64,000 nucleotides of DNA. Source: Thermoproteota archaeon (GTDB taxonomy: Archaea > Korarchaeota > Korarchaeia > Korarchaeales > Korarchaeaceae). The stretch spans positions 124,001-188,000 of the forward strand of contig JAOZGR010000001.1 in assembly GCA_027491485.1 (NCBI GenBank), in the 5' to 3' direction. A program made the position numbers and the translations under genes. The first letter of the stretch is position 1, and each line of letters begins with the position of its first letter. The notes below the pieces were generated by a model, which had not been told where the DNA came from, made no database searches, and saw only the letters and a list, made by a program, of their open reading frames with translations. This document shows, one piece after another, positions 15,543-23,749 of this stretch.

Positions 15543-16553
15543 ATGACTTTCGGGATGTTTTTACCACCAAAGGAGGAGTTATCTCAAGAATGGGATGTAA
15601 TAATAGTTGGAGGTGGACCGGGCGGACTGTCGGCAGCAATATACGCCTCTAGATACGGCCTTAGAACCCTTGTTATAGAAAAGGAAACGCCGGGCGGTAA
15701 GGTATCAGTAAGCCCATCCATAGAGAACTATCCTGGGTTCACTTCTATAAGTGGAGAGGAGCTATCTAGACTGTTCCACGAGCACGCGATTAAGGCAGGA
15801 GCGAAAATTCTCTTCCCAGAGGAGGTTATAAGGCTTAGTCTTAGAGGAGACTGGAAGAAGGTCTATACTAAGGGTGGAAAGGAGTTCTCTGCTAGAGCCC
15901 TTGTAATAGCGACTGGTTCAGAGGATAAGAGATTAGGAGTGCCTGGAGAAATGGAATTTTATGGGAGGGGAGTCAGCTACTGTGCCGTATGCGATGGACC
16001 CCTGTACAAAGGTAAAAAGGTAGTCGTTGTTGGCGGAGGGAACACTGCTGCCATTTCCACCGCTTATTTATCCAGAATTGCGAGAGAGGTTATCTTAGTC
16101 CATAGAAGGGATAGAATGAGGGCCGAGCAGGCTCTGGTGGAAAGGGTGTTGGAGAATCCTAACGTCTCCTTCAGGTGGAACAGTGTAGTGACGGAGATAA
16201 TGGGAGATAGTAGGGTGAATTCCGTTAAGATAAGGAATGTGAAGACAGGGGAGGAAGAGGCTATAGATACCGATGCGGTCTTCATCTTCATAGGGGTGAA
16301 ACCTCAAAGTGGCCTAGCCAAGCAGGCTGGAGTTAAGGTCGATGAACGAGGGTTTATACTGGTAGATTATTGGCAGAGGACTAACTGCTTTGCCGTCTAT
16401 GCCGTTGGTGATGTTACTGGAGAGCCCATGCAGATAACTAAGGCAGTAGGTGAGGGCGCTAAGGCTGCCACTGACATACATGATAGGCTATTTGGCGGGG
16501 CTTATGGGGAACCTAAGGTTTCATGGCATGTTACTCCCTGCATTCCAGAGTGA
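15543..16553 (+). CDS. trxB: Thioredoxin reductase
   Basis: 336 aa flavoprotein. FAD site GGGPGG near residue 23, redox-active pair CAVC near residue 148, NADPH-site GGGNTA near residue 166, and the C-terminal AVGDVTGEPMQITKAVGEG FAD motif. It reduces a thioredoxin or glutaredoxin-like protein with NAD(P)H. In the pyridine-nucleotide site the HRR motif (VHRRDRMRA) argues for NADPH. GGTG 5-8 nt before ATG 15543 supports the start. The stop abuts the stop of the convergent DUF711 gene with no spacer. Confidence 0.93.
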   Translation: MTFGMFLPPKEELSQEWDVIIVGGGPGGLSAAIYASRYGLRTLVIEKETPGGKVSVSPSIENYPGFTSISGEELSRLFHEHAIKAGAKILFPEEVIRLSLRGDWKKVYTKGGKEFSARALVIATGSEDKRLGVPGEMEFYGRGVSYCAVCDGPLYKGKKVVVVGGGNTAAISTAYLSRIAREVILVHRRDRMRAEQALVERVLENPNVSFRWNSVVTEIMGDSRVNSVKIRNVKTGEEEAIDTDAVFIFIGVKPQSGLAKQAGVKVDERGFILVDYWQRTNCFAVYAVGDVTGEPMQITKAVGEGAKAATDIHDRLFGGAYGEPKVSWHVTPCIPE

Positions 16554-17567
16554 TCAGCCTAGTCTCATTATAGGGACATTCCCAAACATCTCCAGATTTA
16601 CCTCATCTCCCTCTTTACCATCAATTAGTAGAATCCTCACCCCTAAGACCCTGTTCTTCACATAGCTAGCTGCCATCACATCGCTAATTAGCTTAGCCAC
16701 ATCCTTCAGGTTCACATCTAGAGGGAGGGCTACCATATCAAGCCCAGCGACGCAGTAAGGTGTCAAATAGGCTAAATCCTTGACAGTTAACTGGCCGGAG
16801 AGGGCCATCTCCCTCAGGACATTATCTTCTGCCATCGGGAGCATGACCTCATTGAATCCTATGGCTTTTCTACCGCTTACAGCGGATGAGATCGATTTAT
16901 TTAGCTCTAATATTGCTGAAGGGGTTCCGGGGGATAAGAAATCTGACCTTGCCATTAAACTAATAGCTAAGGCAGCACTTTCCTCCATCCAAGGACTTAA
17001 GGAGAAATCTATGCCTAGATATGGTATACCTTCCTCCCTTAGTAACTCAGTGAGCTTCTTCTCAGCCTCTGAGAAAATCGTCGACATGACATGCCTCACT
17101 GCTACATTAGGTTCCTCAGCTTCACGAAGCGTGTCATACAGATCAGATGGGTAAAGAAGGGAGGCGCTTATACCGAAGTTGTTAGTCTTAGTCGCAGGAA
17201 AGTAAGGTCCTTCATAGGGCTCTCCAGTCGCTATAGAGAATCTTACGTTGTACTCAGGGCCTAACTCCTTAGCTATCCTGAGTATGAAGGTCGCTGCATA
17301 TTCTAAGGGAGCTGTAGAAGGATCCTTCCCGATAGATACCGATGTAAAGTAACCTTTTTCTAGGAGTTCCCGTGCCCTTTCAAACCCTTTGATCCCCTCA
17401 CCTGCATAGACAGACACAAGCTCTAGATCCACATTATCTGAAGGTTTAGTTAAAACTGCCCTAACGGTAAAGGCATTTAGTCTACTAGCTACCCTTTTTA
17501 AGGCATCCTCATAGGAGGGATACAGTTCAGGATCATTTAGGTGCATTACAATGGCCCTGAACTTCAT
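16554..17567 (-). CDS. DUF711 family protein
   Basis: 337 aa, a complete but short member of the DUF711 (COG2848) family. Signatures are YFPATKTNNFGISASLLYP near residue 122, GIDFSLSPWMEESAA near residue 185, and AGLDMVALPLD near residue 280. The structure of this family is known to resemble glycyl-radical enzymes, but members lack the radical glycine and have no proven role. The gene follows the HTH regulator of the neighbouring toxin-antitoxin-like pair by 10 bp on the same strand, probably as a read-through neighbour. Confidence 0.75.
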   Translation of the reverse strand: MKFRAIVMHLNDPELYPSYEDALKRVASRLNAFTVRAVLTKPSDNVDLELVSVYAGEGIKGFERARELLEKGYFTSVSIGKDPSTAPLEYAATFILRIAKELGPEYNVRFSIATGEPYEGPYFPATKTNNFGISASLLYPSDLYDTLREAEEPNVAVRHVMSTIFSEAEKKLTELLREEGIPYLGIDFSLSPWMEESAALAISLMARSDFLSPGTPSAILELNKSISSAVSGRKAIGFNEVMLPMAEDNVLREMALSGQLTVKDLAYLTPYCVAGLDMVALPLDVNLKDVAKLISDVMAASYVKNRVLGVRILLIDGKEGDEVNLEMFGNVPIMRLG

Positions 17568-17577
17568 CAGAAACTCC

Positions 17578-18048
17578 TCATTCCGAGATCTTTAAGATGA
17601 TCTCCTTTACAAGTAATTTATAGACCTTTCTCTTCCCCTCTCGCTTCGAGGTTACTATACCCTTGGACTCCAGAATTTTAAGCATCTCGGAAACTGACCC
17701 TACAGGTCTCTTTATGGCCTCAGCTATCTCCGAAACGGAAGCCTCTACTTTGCTAGCCAAGATTCCTAATATGTCTAGCCTGATGGGTGTGAATATCTCG
17801 GTAAACTCCTTAGCATCCCTTATATTAAGCTCGAGCCTGCCTAGCTCTGATCTCTTCTTCATTTCATTCATATACTGCTCCCACTCGAATTTATCCACCA
17901 ACTCCTCAAAGCTAGCTCTGTTTTCCTCCAACTCCGACGAGAAATCATGGAAGTCCTTTCCATATTTCTTCTCGAACCTTCTTATCGTTTCGATCAGATC
18001 AGAGTATCCTATCTTGGATAGATTATGCTTCTTAACCAATTTACCCAC
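17578..18048 (-). CDS. Winged-helix regulator (HVO_A0114-like antitoxin)
   Basis: 156 aa. The C-terminal half (residues 85-150) is a winged helix: FTPIRLDILGILASKVEA, SVSEIAEAIKRPVGSVSEML as the recognition helix region, then the wing SKREGKRKVYKL. The N-terminal half is helical and charged. This order fits the archaeal HVO_A0114-type DNA-binding antitoxin group. Its start lies inside the end of the upstream 90-aa gene (8-bp overlap), the usual arrangement of a toxin-antitoxin pair with toxin first. Confidence 0.6.
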   Translation of the reverse strand: MGKLVKKHNLSKIGYSDLIETIRRFEKKYGKDFHDFSSELEENRASFEELVDKFEWEQYMNEMKKRSELGRLELNIRDAKEFTEIFTPIRLDILGILASKVEASVSEIAEAIKRPVGSVSEMLKILESKGIVTSKREGKRKVYKLLVKEIILKISE

Positions 18049-18313
18049 CTACGGCATACTCTAATCCCTTCATAATTTTGGAGATCAGTTGGATCATAAT
18101 ATCTCTTTCACAATCTAGCCCCTTCATCCTCCTCCTGATTTGGATGTACGCTCCCTCCTCTTCGCTATAGTCTAGTCTAACCCACTCGTCCTTATCCCAA
18201 CCATCTGCGTTGAATACAACCCTGTATTTGACAGTGCGACCTTCTTTCTTGACGCATAAGATCGCTAATCTGCCATTATCGAGTCTGACCTCCTCTTTCA
18301 GTAACTGGGTCAT
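18041..18313 (-). CDS. Small DUF7718/DUF6516-like protein, probable toxin
   Basis: 90 aa, mostly beta in its first two thirds: RLAILCVKKEGRTVKYRVVF, then WVRLDYSEEEGAYIQIRRRM. The strand order (YRVVFN..GW....VRLDY....G) resembles the small DUF7718/DUF6516 proteins (TumE-like) found next to HVO_A0114-type regulators. The histidine expected near the end of that core is not seen. It begins the two-gene unit and is preceded by an AT-rich control region. Confidence 0.5.
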   Translation of the reverse strand: MTQLLKEEVRLDNGRLAILCVKKEGRTVKYRVVFNADGWDKDEWVRLDYSEEEGAYIQIRRRMKGLDCERDIMIQLISKIMKGLEYAVGG

Positions 18314-18339
18314 GCAAGTCTAATTGAAGCACACATTTA

Positions 18340-18413
18340 AAAGATTTTTCTAATGTTAGATTTTTTCTTAGATAAAGAAGTTTATTTCAAGATTCATTTA
18401 TGAAAAAATCTTT
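18340..18413. promoter_or_regulatory. Inverted repeat in the divergent control region
   Basis: AAAGATTTTT at 18340-18349 and its exact complement AAAAATCTTT at 18404-18413 face each other, with a third related copy (AGATTTTTTCTT) between them. They sit between the probable toxin-antitoxin pair (minus) and the 154-aa HTH protein (plus). This would suit an autoregulator binding site. The region is very AT-rich, so chance is not excluded. Confidence 0.35.
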
Positions 18414-18502
18414 ATTACAAAATCTCATGTTAAGAATATGAAGTTATTTTATTCAAGAAAATTTTTAAGTATTGACAGATACTGTATAGGGGGTGAAGAG
18501 GT

Positions 18503-18967
18503 ATGGCCTACCCGGAAATACCACTCAAGCCCATAGGTAAGGAGGAGATACATAAGCTGGAGTATAGCCTCCTAATTTCCTCACTAGTGGAGATCCTAAC
18601 TGATCCTAAATTTCTAGAGCAATTAAAAGATCCTAGAGATAGGTTGACCTGGATAGATAGCATTGCCACAGCTGCTGCGGCGCTAGCTAGAGACAAAGCT
18701 GGGATGACCCTTTCAGATATAGCTGATGACATAGGTAGAACTGAAGCAACCATAAAGAAGCATCTTAAGGGTGAAACGGAAGCAGGTAAAATCGTACTTG
18801 AAGCTTACAAGAAGCTCGAGAAGGGAGAGCTAGATACCACGCTTTCGGTGCTTCTGGGACTGAAGAGGGCAGATTATCTAGAGGAAGTAAAGGCCAAGAT
18901 AGATAGAATAATAGACTCTCTAAAAGAAACGATCAGTACGCTAAAAGAGATATCGGAGAAGCTCTAA
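18503..18967 (+). CDS. HTH DNA-binding protein
   Basis: 154 aa. Residues 60-95 form a helix-turn-helix: AAALARDKAGMTLSDIADDI then GRTEATIKKHLKG. A long C-terminal helix (residues 125-154) may mediate dimers. It resembles short regulatory proteins common in Thermoproteota, for which targets are not known. GGGGTGAAGAGGT immediately precedes ATG 18503 and ATTTTTAAG near 18458 is the likely TATA box. It is convergent with the solenoid protein gene, 5 bp apart. Confidence 0.65.
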   Translation: MAYPEIPLKPIGKEEIHKLEYSLLISSLVEILTDPKFLEQLKDPRDRLTWIDSIATAAAALARDKAGMTLSDIADDIGRTEATIKKHLKGETEAGKIVLEAYKKLEKGELDTTLSVLLGLKRADYLEEVKAKIDRIIDSLKETISTLKEISEKL

Positions 18968-18972
18968 GCTCC

Positions 18973-20022
18973 TCATTCTTTATTGAATAGATGATGCAGA
19001 TCCCCTATCCTCACAGCTTTCACTACCTTAGCTTTCGGCGACACTATCATCTTCTCCCTGTAAAATACCTTCTCGACACGACCTTCAACTACGTAGACCC
19101 TATCAGCCACGACGCTCTGCACAGAAGATCTCCCAGAGATCTCAACTTCCTCAGCCTCAATATTATCGACTATTGAGTCCCTTATCCTGACTCTCTTCCC
19201 CCTAACCGTCCTCGCTCTGGCCATCGTTACATTAACATCCTCTCCCTTGATTGATAGGGCTTCTCCTACTACTTGCATCTTACCGCCTGCCAGCTCTCCC
19301 TTGGCTTTACCTAGCAGCTGAATTTCGTCAGCTAAAACTCGACCTCTAACCTTGGCAACACCCTCAAATACTAACTTCCTGACCCTCAAAGAACCTTCGA
19401 CATTCAGCACATCTTTAACTCTAAGAACACCTCCTTCTACCTCGTTTTTAATCTCAGCAACGCTTGTTTCCATGTAGGAAAAGTGAATAGCCCCTAATAA
19501 TCTCAGAGTTCCATCTACCTTCATACTACCAACTTTGGAGTCCTTTAGTCTAGCGGATCCACCGATGATTGCCTCTCTTACGGAAGTTTTCTCAAGATCA
19601 ATACTTCCTCCCACAACCAATTTTCCGATATTACCTCTCAGCGCTCTTAGGCTCCCTTTCACCTTACACTCATCTACATTTATGAATGTCGCTGTTATCG
19701 AGCCGTCTGCAAGACATCTAATAACTTTTAAGGAGCTGCTTATCCTGATAGGCCCGTGTACTTCCAGATTATCAGCCTCTACGAGTCCGGCAGTAAGAAA
19801 GCTTCCTACCTTTAGACTGTTAGCCCTTACAGCCCTGGCCTTGAGTCCTCTCTTCACGCAAACCTTAGTGGCAGAGAGATCTCCTTTTATCTCCAAGCTC
19901 CCCTTACACTCTATGCTCTCAGCGGTGATAGAATCCTCGATATAGGCATTTCCCTCACAGATTACCCTATTATATTGACCCTCGGGCCTAAATTTCTGTC
20001 CTTTGGGAATCATTACATCCAT
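18973..20022 (-). CDS. Bactofilin-like beta-solenoid protein
   Basis: 349 aa made of short repeated strands of about 16-20 residues over nearly the whole length, e.g. SIECKGSLEIKGDLSA, AGLVEADNLEVHGPIR, KVDGTLRLLGAIHF, VLNVEGSLRVRKLVFEG. Alternating small/hydrophobic positions with G-S-L turns are what bactofilins and other right-handed beta-solenoids show. There is no signal peptide or membrane segment, so a cytoplasmic scaffold or polymer is likely. It starts one base after the stop of the MobA-like gene and must be translated with it. Confidence 0.6.
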   Translation of the reverse strand: MDVMIPKGQKFRPEGQYNRVICEGNAYIEDSITAESIECKGSLEIKGDLSATKVCVKRGLKARAVRANSLKVGSFLTAGLVEADNLEVHGPIRISSSLKVIRCLADGSITATFINVDECKVKGSLRALRGNIGKLVVGGSIDLEKTSVREAIIGGSARLKDSKVGSMKVDGTLRLLGAIHFSYMETSVAEIKNEVEGGVLRVKDVLNVEGSLRVRKLVFEGVAKVRGRVLADEIQLLGKAKGELAGGKMQVVGEALSIKGEDVNVTMARARTVRGKRVRIRDSIVDNIEAEEVEISGRSSVQSVVADRVYVVEGRVEKVFYREKMIVSPKAKVVKAVRIGDLHHLFNKE

Positions 20023-20808
20023 CTAGCTTCCCCTCAGGTTGTATATATCCCTTGTAATGTGATTCCTTAAGTTCTCTATATCCTTATACATAGCTAACTC
20101 TAATTCGAAGTTCTTAGCAGCTCTTCTCACATCACCCTTTGATAAATAGTTGATTGCAGACCTATAGGGACATCCTAATGCTTCTTGTCTTATTATCACA
20201 TACTCTCCTTGATGTAAGGTTGGTTCCTGCTTCAGTTCCTCTAGCCTATCTACATCCGACAACCTCCACCCCTCTTTAAGGAGGCCAGGAGATAGTAGAG
20301 TTAAGGACCGAGATGCCCTATGGAGATCAGTCATCCTAGTCTTCTTCAGGGAACAAGCCCTTTTCAAGTATAATACTGGTTCATAGGAGTCGAGGAGGAC
20401 TATTACAGAGTCCAATACCTTACTGGAGGGCCATATTATCCCATGTATCTCTGAGTCGCTTATTTTATGGGCAAGTTCCATGAACTCGTTTAGTACCTCC
20501 GCATCGACCCAAGGTAAATCTCCCGGAAGTATGAGCGTCCTTCCACGCCTAGGAACTGCTGATATGACCGCACCCATAGGGCCACTGCAGGGCTTTAGAT
20601 CTACAATATAGTTAATGCCCGTCAACTTCGATAGGGTCTTGCCCTGCTTCTCACTCCTTACTGATAGGATAACCCTACTTCCAATTTGGGATGCCGCTTC
20701 AACCACCCTCCTTATCATTTCCTTACCATCCACTGTATACAGTAGCTTGTTACTCCCGAACCTTTCGCTTGAGCCGCCTGCCAAGATAACTACGTTGTCC
20801 ACATACAT
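20023..20808 (-). CDS. MobA-like nucleotidyltransferase with C-terminal extension
   Basis: 261 aa. The N-terminal 170 residues are a MobA/IspD-type NTP transferase: LAGGSSERFGSNKLL near residue 9 (nucleotide loop and lysine), PCSGPMGAV near residue 74 and LPGDLPWVD near residue 94 with the metal-binding aspartate. MobA attaches GMP to molybdopterin, which would complete the moaDECA pathway at 2.7-4.8 kb. The extra 70 C-terminal residues (helical, ending NHITRDIYNLRGS) are not part of MobA. Coupling to the solenoid gene leaves open another sugar- or lipid-nucleotide role. Confidence 0.65.
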   Translation of the reverse strand: MYVDNVVILAGGSSERFGSNKLLYTVDGKEMIRRVVEAASQIGSRVILSVRSEKQGKTLSKLTGINYIVDLKPCSGPMGAVISAVPRRGRTLILPGDLPWVDAEVLNEFMELAHKISDSEIHGIIWPSSKVLDSVIVLLDSYEPVLYLKRACSLKKTRMTDLHRASRSLTLLSPGLLKEGWRLSDVDRLEELKQEPTLHQGEYVIIRQEALGCPYRSAINYLSKGDVRRAAKNFELELAMYKDIENLRNHITRDIYNLRGS

Positions 20809-20822
20809 GCCTGATGTATCTC

Positions 20823-20842
20823 ACCTAAACTATCTTTTAGGT
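20823..20842. promoter_or_regulatory. Inverted repeat in the divergent promoter region
   Basis: ACCTAAA at 20823-20829 and TTTAGGT at 20836-20842 form a 7-bp inverted repeat midway between the MobA-like gene (minus) and the 947-aa surface protein (plus). Position and symmetry fit an operator. Confidence 0.35.
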
Positions 20843-20864
20843 TGGAACCTATATACTAAGCGAG

Positions 20865-23708
20865 ATGAGGAAGTCCTTAATAGGGTTGATACTACTCCTA
20901 CTGATATCAAGTGCTCCGATTACAGCATCACCAGACTGGTTATCATTTAGGTACGACACAGGTAGAACAGGGAGGATAGCTGGAAGGGGTGACCTACCCG
21001 GAAGCCCACTGTTGAGACCTCGTGTTAAGTGGATATACTATCCCATGAGCATTGCTCCTTTAGCTAGCCATCCCCTCATAACTGACTGGGATGGAGATGG
21101 ACATAGAGATGTAATAATCATCGATGCCTACTCTAGACCCCTAATACTCAGAGGTGAGACGGGAGCGCCAATCCCTACATCGATTCCAATTTCGCTGACG
21201 TTTAAAGGGGCGGAACCCTCATACGGGAGTGTCAACGAAGGATTTGGTCTCTATTTGGGAGGAGGTAGTCTGGCTTTAATATATCTGGCTGAAGGGGGCA
21301 TCTTGAGGAGGGATTTAGATGGATTCACCACCTCCCCTCCACTTGTTATGGATGTGGACAACGATGGTAGGGATGAGATGTTCATAGCCACCGACATGGG
21401 CACACTTTACCTACTAAATGAAGATCTCAGTGTGATGTGGAGTATCGATATGGGATCACGAGGTGGGGCTCTAGCTGGCGGAGATATAAACAATGATGGA
21501 AATTTTGAGGTTATTGCTGGAACTGAAGAAGGTTATCTCGTAGCTCTAAATAGCAAAGGAGTTGAACTATGGAGATATGAGCTCGGAGGAACTATCAAGT
21601 CCATATCTATAGTTGATGAGCTAGTCATTGCATCTTCGCGTGAGGGAGCCTTGGGTGTTCTTGACGGTAATGGTCAGCTCATATGTAAGCTTCAGATATC
21701 TCCGATTAGTTCCGATATTGGAATAATAAAGCAGGAAGATATCGCAGTCATTGGTACATCCTCAGGAGAGGCAATCCTCTTATTCCTTAATAACTGTACA
21801 ATAAGGAAAAGCCCGTTCGACCTCGGAGAGATAGCGGATGGGCCTATCATAGCTGATTTCGATGGCGATGGTAATGAGGAAGCCTTGTTCGGGACATCCC
21901 TAGGATACATATTCTCAGTAGCTTTACCGGATCTTAGGCTAGAGTGGAGCTATAAAGCTGGATCTTCTACCCCTCTACTGGCATCAGATGATTTGGATGG
22001 GGATGGCCTCCTCGAAGTGGTGGCGTCGCTCGAGGATAAGGTCCTAGTGCTTGAGGGATCGACTACCGCGACTAGGGGCTTACTCCCAGAACACCCACTG
22101 ATCCAGATATTTTCCCCTCCCTACGGGCTTTACACGAACGAAGATGTACTACAAGTGAAGTACAAGGTGATATACAACGAGACAAAGCCGGTCGACGTAA
22201 GGCTTAGGCTGGGAAAGGGTAGCGTGATGAAGCTTCTCGATGTCGAAACTGGGGATACGAACACCTATCACTTCTACGAGCTGAACATGAGCAACATGGA
22301 CGATGGGATCTACCTAGTGAACGTCGCTGCAAATGTAGATGGTCAAGTAACTGAGGCTTCTTCCATGTTCTTCCTCGATAGAACTCCTCCCTCCATTGAG
22401 ATAATATCCCCTAAGCCGGGGGAAGTCCTAAAGGGCAGCGAATTGAATGTTAGTTGGAACCTATACGATAATCTAGATCCGCTCCCAGAGGTTAGCATTC
22501 TCCTTTCCAAGGATAATGAAACTTGGAGCCTAATAGCGGGACCTATTAGAGAGGGAACAGGAAGTATAAGCCTGAATACATCGAAGTATGAGAAGGGAAG
22601 TTACTACATAAAAGTAGCAGCTAGAGATAAAGCTGGAAACTATGCGGAGGCAGTGAGCGGTCCACTCTCAATTATTGAACCTCAAAAAGATGAGGTTGTT
22701 ACTAAGACTATGGCCTATTCACCGGAACTCAATCCCCCTAAACTTAGAGTATATTCACCAAAAAACGGTTCAGTAGAGGACACAGCCTTCAAGATCAGCT
22801 TTTACGTTGAAAACAGTGTGAAGGAAAATGTCAAGGTAAGGGCGGAATATAGGAGGAAGGACGGTAGTAAATGGTTTAGCCTTTGGAACGGAACCTTGCC
22901 TTGGGTTGGGAGTAAGAATATCGAATGGTGCGTGGGCTCCCTCTCTCCGGGATACTACGTGCTCAAGATAACTGCTGTTGATGGGAGAGGTAAGGAGACA
23001 AGCAGAGAAATAGTGGTAATCGTAAAAGAGGCTGTCTATGACACTAGCCCACCTCAGGTAAGGATAGTAGAGCCCAGAAGTGGTAGCTACTTCAATAAAC
23101 CCTTTAAAGTAAAATGGGAGGTCTCAGACGATACTGATAGTCTACTAGATCTGAGATGCTCACTAAGAAAAGGTCCAAACGAGACTAGTCTCATCATAAG
23201 CGATGACGAGCTTTATCTCAGACCAGAAGAGCTAGGAGAAGGTACTTTTACACTGAAGATTATAGCTATAGATGATTCAGGAAAGATAGGGAGTTCCTCC
23301 CTAACATTCACTATTGATGTTACTCCACCGAGAGCTTCCCTTATGGGTCCCAACAAGGTCGATTTAGGAGACATAATCGTTTTAGATGCTTCACAAAGCT
23401 TCGATGATACTGGTATAGCGACTTATAGGTGGGATATAGATGGAGATGATACATGTGAGGCTGAGACCAATGATCCTTACTTCAAGTTTTTAGCCGAGAG
23501 GCAGGGGATCTATCTACCTATTGTAACGGTCGCGGACCTAGCTGGTAATGAGGCAAACGCCTCGGTGGAGGTTATTGTAAAGGGAGGGATGAAATCTATC
23601 AGTATTAATACCTATAATGAGGAGAGGCTGTTAGAAGCAGCCGCTATTATAATAGCTATTGCCCTCCTAATCGAAGGCATATTCCTACTGAAGATGAATA
23701 AGAAGTGA
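20865..23708 (+). CDS. Secreted, membrane-anchored FG-GAP / Ig-like / PKD surface protein
   Basis: 947 aa. A signal peptide (residues 1-22, ending ITAS) is followed by a propeller of FG-GAP/VCBS units with calcium-type loops: DWDGDGHRDV, DVDNDGRDEM, DINNDGNFEV, DFDGDGNEEA, DLDGDGLLEV (about residues 73-395). Then come several Ig-like domains, each opening with PP and a SP.NGS/PKPGE turn (about residues 410-810), and a PKD domain with YRWDIDGD near residue 865. A final membrane segment (about residues 922-942) and a KMNKK tail anchor it outside the cell. Ligand unknown. Confidence 0.8.
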   Translation: MRKSLIGLILLLLISSAPITASPDWLSFRYDTGRTGRIAGRGDLPGSPLLRPRVKWIYYPMSIAPLASHPLITDWDGDGHRDVIIIDAYSRPLILRGETGAPIPTSIPISLTFKGAEPSYGSVNEGFGLYLGGGSLALIYLAEGGILRRDLDGFTTSPPLVMDVDNDGRDEMFIATDMGTLYLLNEDLSVMWSIDMGSRGGALAGGDINNDGNFEVIAGTEEGYLVALNSKGVELWRYELGGTIKSISIVDELVIASSREGALGVLDGNGQLICKLQISPISSDIGIIKQEDIAVIGTSSGEAILLFLNNCTIRKSPFDLGEIADGPIIADFDGDGNEEALFGTSLGYIFSVALPDLRLEWSYKAGSSTPLLASDDLDGDGLLEVVASLEDKVLVLEGSTTATRGLLPEHPLIQIFSPPYGLYTNEDVLQVKYKVIYNETKPVDVRLRLGKGSVMKLLDVETGDTNTYHFYELNMSNMDDGIYLVNVAANVDGQVTEASSMFFLDRTPPSIEIISPKPGEVLKGSELNVSWNLYDNLDPLPEVSILLSKDNETWSLIAGPIREGTGSISLNTSKYEKGSYYIKVAARDKAGNYAEAVSGPLSIIEPQKDEVVTKTMAYSPELNPPKLRVYSPKNGSVEDTAFKISFYVENSVKENVKVRAEYRRKDGSKWFSLWNGTLPWVGSKNIEWCVGSLSPGYYVLKITAVDGRGKETSREIVVIVKEAVYDTSPPQVRIVEPRSGSYFNKPFKVKWEVSDDTDSLLDLRCSLRKGPNETSLIISDDELYLRPEELGEGTFTLKIIAIDDSGKIGSSSLTFTIDVTPPRASLMGPNKVDLGDIIVLDASQSFDDTGIATYRWDIDGDDTCEAETNDPYFKFLAERQGIYLPIVTVADLAGNEANASVEVIVKGGMKSISINTYNEERLLEAAAIIIAIALLIEGIFLLKMNKK

Positions 23709-23749
23709 GCCGAGAGTTAAAAAAGAGGGGAAATAGGTTGGAGGAAGGC

